Origin: Micromonospora sp. WMMD1102
GTDB taxonomy: Bacteria > Actinomycetota > Actinomycetes > Mycobacteriales > Micromonosporaceae
Length of the DNA stretch: 64,000 bases
NCBI RefSeq assembly: GCF_029626265.1
Contig: NZ_JARUBN010000001.1
Span: 6,389,001 to 6,453,000 of the forward strand
Direction: 5' to 3'
Shown here piece by piece: positions 56,898 to 64,000 of this stretch (positions are counted from its first letter, which is position 1; each line of letters starts with the position of its first letter). Made by a program: the position numbers and the translations under genes. The notes below the pieces were generated by a model, which saw only the letters and a list, made by a program, of their open reading frames with translations, searched no databases and was not told where the DNA came from.

Positions 56898-56935
56898 TTG
56901 ACAGGCCCGAAACAGAAGGGACCCGGCAGCGAAAC
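56898..56935 (+). promoter_or_regulatory. GlnR-like box upstream of the nitrate assimilation operon
   Basis: TTGAC-n6-GAAAC-n6-GACCC-n6-GAAAC keeps the exact 22-base period of the actinobacterial GlnR consensus (gTnAC-n6-GaAAC twice). Both GAAAC half-sites are perfect, the first TnAC is good and the second is degenerate. It ends 22 bases before the ATG. Confidence 0.7.
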
Positions 56936-56957
56936 CGGGCACCGGCACGCTTCGGAC

Positions 56958-59246
56958 ATGACAGACGGTGCACGCACTGCGACGCATTCGGAGGATGTGT
57001 CCCAGGACGTCGTCACACACTGCCCATACTGCGCCCTGCAGTGCGGGATGACGCTGCGCCGCACCGGCGACCGGGTGGAGGTGCTGCCCCGGCAGTTCCC
57101 GACCAACCGGGGCGGGCTCTGCCAGAAGGGCTGGACCGCCGCCGAGCTGCTCGACCACCCCGACCGGCTGACCACCCCGCTGCTGCGGGACCGCCCCGGC
57201 GGGCGGCTGCGCCCGGCGAGCTGGCCGGAGGCGCTGGACCGGGTGGTGACCGGCATCCGCGACATCCAGGGAACGTACGGCCGGGACGCGGTGGCCGTCT
57301 TCGGCGGCGGCGGACTGACCAACGAGAAGGCGTACGCGCTCGGCAAGTTCGCCCGGGTGGCCCTCGGCACCCGCAACATCGACTACAACGGCCGGTTCTG
57401 CATGTCCTCGGCGGCGGCGGCCGGGATGCGCGCCTTCGGCGTCGACCGGGGACTGCCGTTCCCGCTGGCCGACCTCGGCACCGCCGACACCCTGCTGCTG
57501 GTCGGCGCGAACGTCGCCGAGACGATGCCGCCGCTGGTCCGCTATCTCAACGAGCAGCGGGAGCGCGGCGGGACGCTGATCGTTGTCGATCCCCGGGCCA
57601 CCGCCACCGCCCGGCAGGCCAGCCTGCACCTGCAACCGACCCCCGGCACCGACCTGGCGGTGGCGAACGCGCTGCTGCACATCGCGCTGGCCGAGGGGCT
57701 TGTCGACAAGGACTACGTGGCCGCCCGGACCACCGGGTTCGACCAGGTGCGGCGGGTCGCCGCCGGCTACTGGCCGGCCCGCGCCGAACGGCTCTCCGGG
57801 GTCCCGGTGGCCGACCTGGAGGCCGCCGCCCGGGCGCTGGGCGGCGCCGGGCGGGCGATCATCCTCACCGCGCGCGGCGCCGAGCAGCATGCCAAGGGCG
57901 TGGACACGGTGACCGCCTTCGTCAACCTGGCCCTGGCGCTCGGCCTGCCCGGCCGGCCCGGTTCCGGCTACGGCTGCCTCACCGGGCAGGGCAACGGGCA
58001 GGGCGGGCGCGAGCACGGGCAGAAGGCCGACCAGCTCCCCGGCTACCGCCGGATCGACGACCCGGCCGCCCGGGCACACGTCGGCGAGGTCTGGGGGGTG
58101 CACCCGGACGCGCTGCCCGGTCCGGGTGTCTCGGCGTACGAGCTGCTCAGTGCGCTCGGCACCGACGCCGGCCCGAAGGGGCTGCTGGTGTTCGGCTCCA
58201 ACCCGGTCGTCTCGGCGCCCCGGGCGGCCCGGGTGGAAGGCCGGCTGCGCGACCTCGACCTGCTGGTGGTGGCCGACTTCGTCCGCTCGGAGACGGCCCA
58301 GATCGCCGACGTGGTGCTGCCGACCGCGCAGTGGGCCGAGGAGGACGGCACGATGACCAACCTGGAGGGCCGGGTGCTGCGCCGCCGCGCGCTCCGCCCG
58401 CCGCCGCCCGGGGTACGCACCGATCTCGACCTGCTGGCCGACCTCGCCGACCGGCTCGACCACGTGGACGGGGTGGCCGGGGCGGGCCGGGACCGCTTCC
58501 CGGCGGCGCCGGAACGGGTCTTCGCGGAGCTGCGCCGTGCCTCGGCCGGCGGCACCGCCGACTACGCCGGGATCACCTGGGCGCGGATCGACGCCGAGGA
58601 CGGGGTCTTCTGGCCCTGTCCCGCCGAGGACGCCCCGGGCACCCCGCGACTCTTCGCCGACCGGTTCCACACCCCGGACGGGCGGGCCCGGTTCCTGCCG
58701 GTGGAGCACCGGGCCGCCGCCGAGGAGGTCTGCCCGGAGTACCCGGTCTATCTGACCACCGGGCGGGTGCTGACGCAGTACCAGTCCGGCGCGCAGACCC
58801 GGCGGGTCGAGGCGCTGCGCCGGGCCAGCCCGCACGCCTTCGTGGAACTGCACCCCGACCTGGCGGCCCGGCTCGGGGTGGACGACGGCGACGAGGTGCT
58901 GGTGACCAGCCGGCGGGGCGAGATGCGCGCCCCGGCCCGGCTCACCCCGACGATCCGTCCGGACACGGTCTTCGCGTCGTTCCACTGGGCGGGCGCGGCC
59001 CGGATCAACTCGGTGACCAGCGACGCGCTGGACCCGGTCTCCCGGATGCCGGAGTTCAAGGTCTGCGCGGTCCGGGTCGAGAAGGCGGAGCCGGCGGAGC
59101 AGGACGTGCAGGTCGAGAAGGCGGAGCCGGCAGAGCAGGACGTGCGGGTCGACGACGCGGTGCCCGCCGAACGGACAGTGCCGGTCGGGGACGCGGCAGC
59201 GAGCGCCGGCGAGGCGACGCCGCGACGACCGGGGAGGACGCCATGA
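56958..59246 (+). CDS. Assimilatory molybdopterin nitrate reductase, catalytic subunit
   Basis: A 762-residue enzyme that reduces nitrate to nitrite in the cytosol. The N-terminal [4Fe-4S] motif CPYCALQCG plus a later Cys in GGLCQKGW and the molybdopterin-guanine-dinucleotide domains (GSNPVVSAPRA; VLPTAQWAEEDGTMTNLEGR; a C-terminal dinucleotide-binding part with LTTGRVLTQYQSG) are clear. No C-terminal Bfd domain; the next gene supplies one. The last 65 residues are a charged tail with a 36-bp tandem duplication. ATG at 56958 lies 22 bases after the GlnR-like box. It overlaps an ATG at its stop (ATGA). Confidence 0.92.
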   Translation: MTDGARTATHSEDVSQDVVTHCPYCALQCGMTLRRTGDRVEVLPRQFPTNRGGLCQKGWTAAELLDHPDRLTTPLLRDRPGGRLRPASWPEALDRVVTGIRDIQGTYGRDAVAVFGGGGLTNEKAYALGKFARVALGTRNIDYNGRFCMSSAAAAGMRAFGVDRGLPFPLADLGTADTLLLVGANVAETMPPLVRYLNEQRERGGTLIVVDPRATATARQASLHLQPTPGTDLAVANALLHIALAEGLVDKDYVAARTTGFDQVRRVAAGYWPARAERLSGVPVADLEAAARALGGAGRAIILTARGAEQHAKGVDTVTAFVNLALALGLPGRPGSGYGCLTGQGNGQGGREHGQKADQLPGYRRIDDPAARAHVGEVWGVHPDALPGPGVSAYELLSALGTDAGPKGLLVFGSNPVVSAPRAARVEGRLRDLDLLVVADFVRSETAQIADVVLPTAQWAEEDGTMTNLEGRVLRRRALRPPPPGVRTDLDLLADLADRLDHVDGVAGAGRDRFPAAPERVFAELRRASAGGTADYAGITWARIDAEDGVFWPCPAEDAPGTPRLFADRFHTPDGRARFLPVEHRAAAEEVCPEYPVYLTTGRVLTQYQSGAQTRRVEALRRASPHAFVELHPDLAARLGVDDGDEVLVTSRRGEMRAPARLTPTIRPDTVFASFHWAGAARINSVTSDALDPVSRMPEFKVCAVRVEKAEPAEQDVQVEKAEPAEQDVRVDDAVPAERTVPVGDAAASAGEATPRRPGRTP
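59076..59147 (+). repeat. 36-bp tandem duplication near the end of the nitrate reductase gene
   Basis: Two in-frame units differing at two positions encode VEKAEPAEQDVQ and VEKAEPAEQDVR. Lies within the charged tail. Confidence 0.9.
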
Positions 59247-59280
59247 CGACCGAGGGGACGGCATGACGACAGAGGAGACG
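59221..59280 (+). repeat. 20-bp tandem repeat, three units, over a stop/start junction
   Basis: Units at 59221-59240, 59241-59260 and 59261-59280. The second holds the ATGA overlap of the nitrate reductase stop with a vestigial start; the third holds the ATG of the next gene. The vestigial start opens a seven-codon frame that ends at the real ATG (again ATGA). Confidence 0.85.
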
Positions 59281-60753
59281 GTGGACGGGTCGGGGAACCG
59301 GTTCGTGATCGTCGGGCACGGCATGGCCGGCGCCCGGCTCGCGGCCGAACTCGCCGCCCGGCTCGGCGACGCGAAGATCACGGTACTCGGCGCCGAGCTG
59401 CACCGGGCGTACAACCGGATCATGCTCTCCAGCCTGCTGGCCGGCAAGGTGGACGAGTCCGGGGTGGAGCTGGCCGAGGCGGCCGGGCACGGCATCGACG
59501 TACGCCCGGGGGTGGCGGTCACCGCTGTCGACCGGGCGAACCGGACGGTGACGACCGGGCAGGGCGACCTGATCGGCTACGACCACCTGGTGCTGGCCAC
59601 CGGCGGGCAGGCCCTGGTGCCACCGCTGTCCGGGCTGGACCGGGAGCGGCTGCCGGAGCGGGTGGCGGTGTTCCGCACCCTCGACGACTGCCGGCGGATC
59701 CTGGCCGCCGCCACCGGGGCACGCCGGGCGCTGGTGCTCGGCGGCGGGCTGCTCGGCCTGGAGGCGGCCCGCGGGCTCGCCGCCCGGGGACTGGACGTGC
59801 ACGTGGTGCACCCGGTCGGGCACCTGATGGAGCGGCAACTCGACCCGACGGCCGGCGCCGTGCTGGCACGTACCCTGGGCGGGCTCGGCGTCACCGCCCA
59901 CCTGGACGTGGCGGCGACCGCCGTCGACGCCCGGCCGGACGGGGTCGCCCTGACCCTCTCCGACGGCCGGGTCCTCAACGCCGACCTGCTGGTGCTCTCC
60001 TGCGGGGTCCGCCCCGACACGGCGCTGGCCCGGGCCGCCGGGCTCGCCGTGGACCGGGGGGTGGTGGTCGACGACCGGCTGTGCACCAGCGACCCGCACA
60101 TCTCGGCGATCGGCGACTGCGCCCAGCACGCCGGCACGGTCACCGGGCTTGTCGCGCCGGCCTGGGAGCAGGCCCGGGTGCTGGCCCAACTGCTCGCCGG
60201 ACACGACCCCCGGGCACGCTACCGGCCGCAGCCGCCGGTCACCCGGCTCAAGGCCGCCGGCATCGACCTGGCCGCTATGGGCGACGCCGCCGCCGGCCCC
60301 GCCCCGGACGTCGAGGAGCTGAGCTTCTCCGACCCGGTCCGCGGCACCTACGCCCGGCTGCGGATCGTCGGCGAGCGGCTGACCGGGGCGATCATGCTCG
60401 GCGACAACCCGGCGGTCGGCACGGTGATCCAGCTCTTCGACCGGGGTTCCCCGGTGCCGCTCGACCGCCGCACCCTGTTGCTCGGCCGCAGCCGGGACGC
60501 CGGCAGCCCGGCGCCGGTGGAGTCACCGGCGCTGATGCCGGACGCGGCGACGGTCTGCCAGTGCAACACGGTCCGCAAGGGCGCGCTGGTGGCCTGCTGG
60601 CGGGCGGGCGCCCGGTCGCTGCCCGAGATGGTCGCGGCGACCCGGGCCACCACCGGCTGCGGCAGTTGCCGGGACGCCGTCGAGGGCATCCTCGGCTGGC
60701 TCTCCTCGATCGACACTCCCGACCCGGTGGAAGCAGAGGTGGCGGCGGCATGA
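59263..60753 (+). CDS. Nitrate-assimilation flavoprotein with Bfd-like [2Fe-2S] domain
   Basis: A 496-residue protein. The first 390 residues form a pyridine-nucleotide-disulphide oxidoreductase with FAD motif FVIVGHGMAGARLAAELAA and NAD motif LVLGGGLLGLEAARGLAARG; the last 60 hold a Bfd-type cluster site CQCN ... CGSC. It resembles the N-terminal half of NirB and most likely passes electrons from NAD(P)H to the nitrate reductase (NasB-like). ATG start at 59263. Its stop overlaps the nirB start (ATGA). Confidence 0.87.
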   Translation: MTTEETVDGSGNRFVIVGHGMAGARLAAELAARLGDAKITVLGAELHRAYNRIMLSSLLAGKVDESGVELAEAAGHGIDVRPGVAVTAVDRANRTVTTGQGDLIGYDHLVLATGGQALVPPLSGLDRERLPERVAVFRTLDDCRRILAAATGARRALVLGGGLLGLEAARGLAARGLDVHVVHPVGHLMERQLDPTAGAVLARTLGGLGVTAHLDVAATAVDARPDGVALTLSDGRVLNADLLVLSCGVRPDTALARAAGLAVDRGVVVDDRLCTSDPHISAIGDCAQHAGTVTGLVAPAWEQARVLAQLLAGHDPRARYRPQPPVTRLKAAGIDLAAMGDAAAGPAPDVEELSFSDPVRGTYARLRIVGERLTGAIMLGDNPAVGTVIQLFDRGSPVPLDRRTLLLGRSRDAGSPAPVESPALMPDAATVCQCNTVRKGALVACWRAGARSLPEMVAATRATTGCGSCRDAVEGILGWLSSIDTPDPVEAEVAAA

Positions 60754-63320
60754 CGTCGGAGCAGCGACGACTCGTGGTGGTCGGCAACGGCATGGTGGGG
60801 CAGCGCTTCGTGGAGGCGCTGCGCTCCCGGGACACCGGGCGCCGCTGGCAGGTCACCGTGCTGGCCGAGGAGGGGCGGCCGGCGTACGACCGGGTGCGGC
60901 TCTCGGCGTTCTTCGACGGGGCGGACGCGGACGAGCTGAGCCTGCACCAGCCCGACGACGGTGTCGACCTGCGACTCGGCGAGCCGGTGCTGGAGATCGA
61001 CCGGGCCGCCCGGCGGGTGCTCACCTTCGGCGGGGAGTACCGGTACGACGCCCTGGTGCTGGCCACCGGCTCGTACCCGTTCGTCCCCCCGATCGACGGC
61101 GCGTACGTCGACCGCGGCCCGGACGCCCCCGGACCCACCCCGGCGCTGCGGCCGGGCGTCTTCGTCTACCGCACCCTGGACGACCTGGCGGCGATCCGCG
61201 ACTTCGCCAAGGGCCGGCGCACCGGCACGGTGATCGGCGGCGGGCTGCTCGGCCTGGAGGCGGCGAACGCGCTGCGGCTGCTCGGCCTGGCCACCTCGGT
61301 GGTGGAGTTCGCCCCCCGGCTGATGCCGGTGCAGGTCGACGAGGCCGGCGGCGCGATGCTGCGCCGCTATGTCGAGGAGCTGGGCGTGGTGGCACACCTC
61401 GGGGTGGCCACCACCGCGATCCGGTCCCGCCGGGATGGCGAGCTGGCCGGGCTGACCCTCTCGGACGGCGGCTGGCTCCCCACCGACCTGGTGGTGGTGG
61501 CCGCCGGCATCCGGCCCCGGGACGACCTGGCCCGCAGCGCCGGGCTCGCCCTCGGCGAGCGCGGCGGCATCCTGGTGGACGAGAGCTGCCGCAGCGCCGA
61601 CGAGCGGATCTGGGCGATCGGCGAGTGCGCCGCCGTCGAGGGCACCTGCTACGGCCTGGTCGCCCCCGGCTACGCGATGGCGGAGGTGGTGGCCGACCGG
61701 CTGCTCGGCGGCACGGCGACGTTCCCCGGCGCCGACCTCTCCACCAAGCTGAAGCTGCTCGGCGTGGACGTCGCCTCGTTCGGCGACGCGCACGGCCGCA
61801 CTCCCGGCTGCCTGGACGTCACCTTCACCGACCCGGCCACCCGGGTGTACGCCAAACTGGTCCTCTCCGACGACGCGAAGACGCTGCTCGGCGGGGTACT
61901 GGTCGGCGACGTGACCGCGTACCCGACGTTGCGGGCCAGCGTCGGCGGTGCGCTGCCCGGCCCGCCGCTGGCGCTGCTCGCCCCGGCCGGCGACGGTGCC
62001 GGCACCGGGGCCGGGATCGCCGCGCTGCCCGGCTCGGCCCAGGTCTGTTCCTGCAACGCGGTGACCAAGGACCAGCTGGTCGGTGCGATCGCCGAGGGCT
62101 GCACCGACGTGCCCGCGCTGAAGGCGTGCACCCGGGCGGGGACGAGCTGCGGGTCCTGCGTACCGATGCTGAAGCAGTTGCTGGCGGTCTCCGGGGTGCA
62201 GCTGAGCAAGGCACTCTGCGAGCACTTCGCGCACAGCCGGCAGGAGCTGTTCGAGATCGTCCGGGTGCGCGGCATCCGGACCTTCTCCCGGCTGGTCGCC
62301 GAGCACGGCCAGGGCCGGGGCTGCGACATCTGCAAGCCGGCGGTCGCCTCGATCCTCGCCTCGCTCGGCAACGGCTACGTGCTCGACGGCGAGCAGGCGT
62401 CGTTGCAGGACACCAACGACCACTTCCTGGCCAACATCCAGCGGGACGGCACCTACTCGGTGGTGCCGCGGATCCCGGGTGGCGAGATCACCCCGGAGAA
62501 GCTGATCGTGATCGGCGAGGTGGCCCGGGACTTCAATCTCTACACGAAGATCACCGGCGGGCAGCGGATCGACCTCTTCGGTGCCCGGGTGGAGCAGTTG
62601 CCGCAGATCTGGCGCCGGCTGGTCGACGCCGGGTTCGAGTCCGGGCACGCGTACGGCAAGGCACTGCGTACGGTCAAGTCCTGCGTCGGCTCCACCTGGT
62701 GCCGGTACGGGGTGCAGGACTCGGTCGGGCTGGCCATCGCCCTGGAGCTGCGCTACCGGGGGCTGCGCGCCCCACACAAGATCAAGTCAGCGGTCTCCGG
62801 GTGTGCCCGGGAGTGTGCCGAGGCCCGCAGCAAGGACTTCGGGATCATCGCCACCGAGAACGGCTGGAACCTCTACCTCGGCGGCAACGGCGGCTTTCGC
62901 CCCCGGCACGCCGAACTCTTCGGCCAGGACCTGTCGACCGAGGACCTGGTCCGGTACGTCGACCGCTTCCTGATGTTCTACGTCCGCACCGCCGACCGGC
63001 TCCAGCGCACCGCCGCCTGGATCGAGGCGATGGAGGGCGGCCTGGAGCACCTGCGGGCGGTGATCGTCGACGACTCCCTCGGGCTCTGCGCCGAACTGGA
63101 CGCCGCGATGGCCCGGCACGTCGGGGCGTACTCCGACGAGTGGCGGGACACGCTGGAAGACCCGGAGCGGCTGCGCCGGTTCACCTCCTTCGTCAACGCG
63201 CCCGGCGTACCCGACCCGTCGATCACGTTCGAGGTGGAACGGGGACAGCCCGTTCCGGCCCTGGGAGACCGCCGACCGGTGTCGCTCGGCCTCCCGACGA
63301 CCATGGGGGTACCGAGTTGA
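60750..63320 (+). CDS. nirB: NAD(P)H-dependent nitrite reductase, large subunit
   Basis: An 856-residue enzyme reducing nitrite to ammonium with six electrons. Domains in order: FAD/NAD oxidoreductase (about 1-410; VVVGNGMVGQRFVEAL and GTVIGGGLLGLEAANALRL), Bfd-type [2Fe-2S] (CSCN ... CGSC, about 430-470), then the siroheme/[4Fe-4S] domains with CVGSTWCRYG and CARECAEARSKDFG supplying the four cluster cysteines. All key residues are present. ATG overlaps the preceding stop; its own stop overlaps the TTG of nirD. Confidence 0.96.
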   Translation: MTSEQRRLVVVGNGMVGQRFVEALRSRDTGRRWQVTVLAEEGRPAYDRVRLSAFFDGADADELSLHQPDDGVDLRLGEPVLEIDRAARRVLTFGGEYRYDALVLATGSYPFVPPIDGAYVDRGPDAPGPTPALRPGVFVYRTLDDLAAIRDFAKGRRTGTVIGGGLLGLEAANALRLLGLATSVVEFAPRLMPVQVDEAGGAMLRRYVEELGVVAHLGVATTAIRSRRDGELAGLTLSDGGWLPTDLVVVAAGIRPRDDLARSAGLALGERGGILVDESCRSADERIWAIGECAAVEGTCYGLVAPGYAMAEVVADRLLGGTATFPGADLSTKLKLLGVDVASFGDAHGRTPGCLDVTFTDPATRVYAKLVLSDDAKTLLGGVLVGDVTAYPTLRASVGGALPGPPLALLAPAGDGAGTGAGIAALPGSAQVCSCNAVTKDQLVGAIAEGCTDVPALKACTRAGTSCGSCVPMLKQLLAVSGVQLSKALCEHFAHSRQELFEIVRVRGIRTFSRLVAEHGQGRGCDICKPAVASILASLGNGYVLDGEQASLQDTNDHFLANIQRDGTYSVVPRIPGGEITPEKLIVIGEVARDFNLYTKITGGQRIDLFGARVEQLPQIWRRLVDAGFESGHAYGKALRTVKSCVGSTWCRYGVQDSVGLAIALELRYRGLRAPHKIKSAVSGCARECAEARSKDFGIIATENGWNLYLGGNGGFRPRHAELFGQDLSTEDLVRYVDRFLMFYVRTADRLQRTAAWIEAMEGGLEHLRAVIVDDSLGLCAELDAAMARHVGAYSDEWRDTLEDPERLRRFTSFVNAPGVPDPSITFEVERGQPVPALGDRRPVSLGLPTTMGVPS

Positions 63321-63685
63321 CTCTCGACATCACGATCAACGACGACGTGAACTGGACGGCCGTCTGCCCGTACCCCCGGCTGGAGCCGGAGCGCGGGGTG
63401 GCCGCACTTGTCGACGGCGAGCAGGTGGCGGTCTTCCGCACCCACGACGGCACGCTCTACGCGATCGGCCAGCGGGACCCGATCGCCGGCGCCTACGTGA
63501 TGGCCCGGGGCATCGTCGGCAGCCGGGGCGAGATCCCGACGGTCGCCTCCCCGCTGCACAAGCAGGTCTACGACCTGCGCACCGGCGACTGCCTCGACGT
63601 GCCCGGGGTGGCGGTGCCGACCTACCCGGTGCGCTGCCGGGACGGGCTGGTCGAGGTCGCGCCCCGGCCGGCCGGAGACCGCTGA
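63317..63685 (+). CDS. nirD: Nitrite reductase small subunit
   Basis: A 122-residue Rieske-fold partner of NirB. The expected Rieske cysteines and histidine pairs are absent (SPLHKQVYDLRTGDCLDVPG), as is normal for NirD, so it does not bind a cluster. The TTG at 63317 overlaps the nirB stop (TTGA) with GGGGG upstream. The last base pairs overlap the next ATG (TGATG). Confidence 0.93.
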   Translation: MTLDITINDDVNWTAVCPYPRLEPERGVAALVDGEQVAVFRTHDGTLYAIGQRDPIAGAYVMARGIVGSRGEIPTVASPLHKQVYDLRTGDCLDVPGVAVPTYPVRCRDGLVEVAPRPAGDR

Positions 63686-64000
63686 TGGCCGGCGAGCTGT
63701 CCGGCTTCACGGTCGGGGTCACCGCCGACCGGCGCCGCGACGAACTCACCGCCATGCTGGAGCGGCGCGGTGCCCGGGTGGTGCTCGCCCCGGCCCTGCG
63801 GATCGTGCCGCTGGCCGACGACACCGAGCTGCGCGCGGCGACCCGGGCCTGTCTGGACAACCCGCCGGACGTGCTGATGGCGAACACCGGGATCGGGATG
63901 CGCGGCTGGCTGGAGGCGGCCGAGGGCTGGGGGCTGGCCGAACCGCTGCGCACGGTGCTCTCCCGGGCCTACATCGTCAGTCGGGGGCCGAAGGCCCGGG
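63685..64000 (+). CDS. Uroporphyrinogen-III synthase-like protein (partial)
   Basis: The first 105 residues are in the window (GFTVGVTADRRRDELTAMLE; VLMANTGIGMRGWLEAAEGW). This matches HemD, the enzyme closing the tetrapyrrole ring; in actinobacteria a copy downstream of nirBD often has an added winged-helix domain, which cannot be checked here because the gene runs off the end. Placed with nirB it should supply siroheme precursor. Start shares one base with the nirD stop. Confidence 0.75.
   Translation, partial: MAGELSGFTVGVTADRRRDELTAMLERRGARVVLAPALRIVPLADDTELRAATRACLDNPPDVLMANTGIGMRGWLEAAEGWGLAEPLRTVLSRAYIVSRGPKAR

Noticed and set aside
63317..63685. NirD as a Rieske iron-sulfur protein
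   Set aside because: Both cysteine-histidine pairs are missing; only the fold remains, as in typical NirD.

Overview
The window is very GC-rich (about 72-75% by eye), with GTG and occasional TTG starts, WhiB and BldM-type regulators, CIRCE-controlled groES-groEL and a GlnR-type box. Gene order matches the actinobacterial rplM-rpsI-glmM-glmS-acpS-nnr-alr-tsaE-tsaB-rimI-tsaD ... groES-groEL ... whiB / response regulator ... guaB2-guaB3-cholesterol-oxidase-like-guaA block known from Mycobacterium and Streptomyces. Gene style and a 58-bp GC-rich intergenic inverted repeat make me favour Micromonosporaceae; that family assignment is inference.

Layout. 1-4 kb: pssA, two tandem double-Nudix genes, a PspC protein. 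4-14.3 kb: guaA, a ChoD-like flavoenzyme, an LCP protein, a helveticin-J-like secreted protein, an M1 peptidase, guaB3, guaB2 (the guanine branch). 14.5-20.9 kb: DUF5319 protein, BldM-like regulator, WhiB, a membrane molybdopterin oxidoreductase, groEL, groES. 21-38.4 kb: an accessory stretch placed between groES and tsaD: methyltransferase, ybaK, sugar ABC importer with ROK regulator, ArsR-MFS pair, heterodimeric ABC exporter, and a decayed type VII-secretion-like cassette interrupted by a complete IS. 38.4-54.2 kb: the tsa/alr/nnr/acpS/glmS/glmM/rpsI/rplM core, interrupted by an MmpS-like protein and an aminotransferase. 54.4-64 kb: nitrate assimilation: narK, a methyltransferase, then a translationally coupled operon of molybdenum nitrate reductase, flavoprotein, nirB, nirD and a uroporphyrinogen-III-synthase-like gene (cut by the window edge) behind a GlnR-like box.

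How parts work together. guaB2/guaA make GMP. tsaB/D/E make the t6A tRNA modification. alr, glmS and glmM feed peptidoglycan. The nitrate genes import nitrate and reduce it to ammonium, and the last gene would supply uroporphyrinogen III for the NirB siroheme.

Main unusual observations: (1) short tandem duplications (20-39 bp) that copy stop codons or gene junctions at many separate genes; (2) a type VII-like cassette broken by an IS, by two single-base frameshifts and beside a truncated regulator; (3) a Shine-Dalgarno sequence locked in a perfect 11-bp hairpin before the BldM-like gene; (4) an ArsR operator that coincides with a probable leaderless promoter; (5) a heterodimeric ABC exporter in which the two subunits have lost complementary ATPase motifs; (6) a 58-bp intergenic inverted repeat with a conserved 18-nt loop. 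I saw no convincing tRNA, rRNA or CRISPR array.
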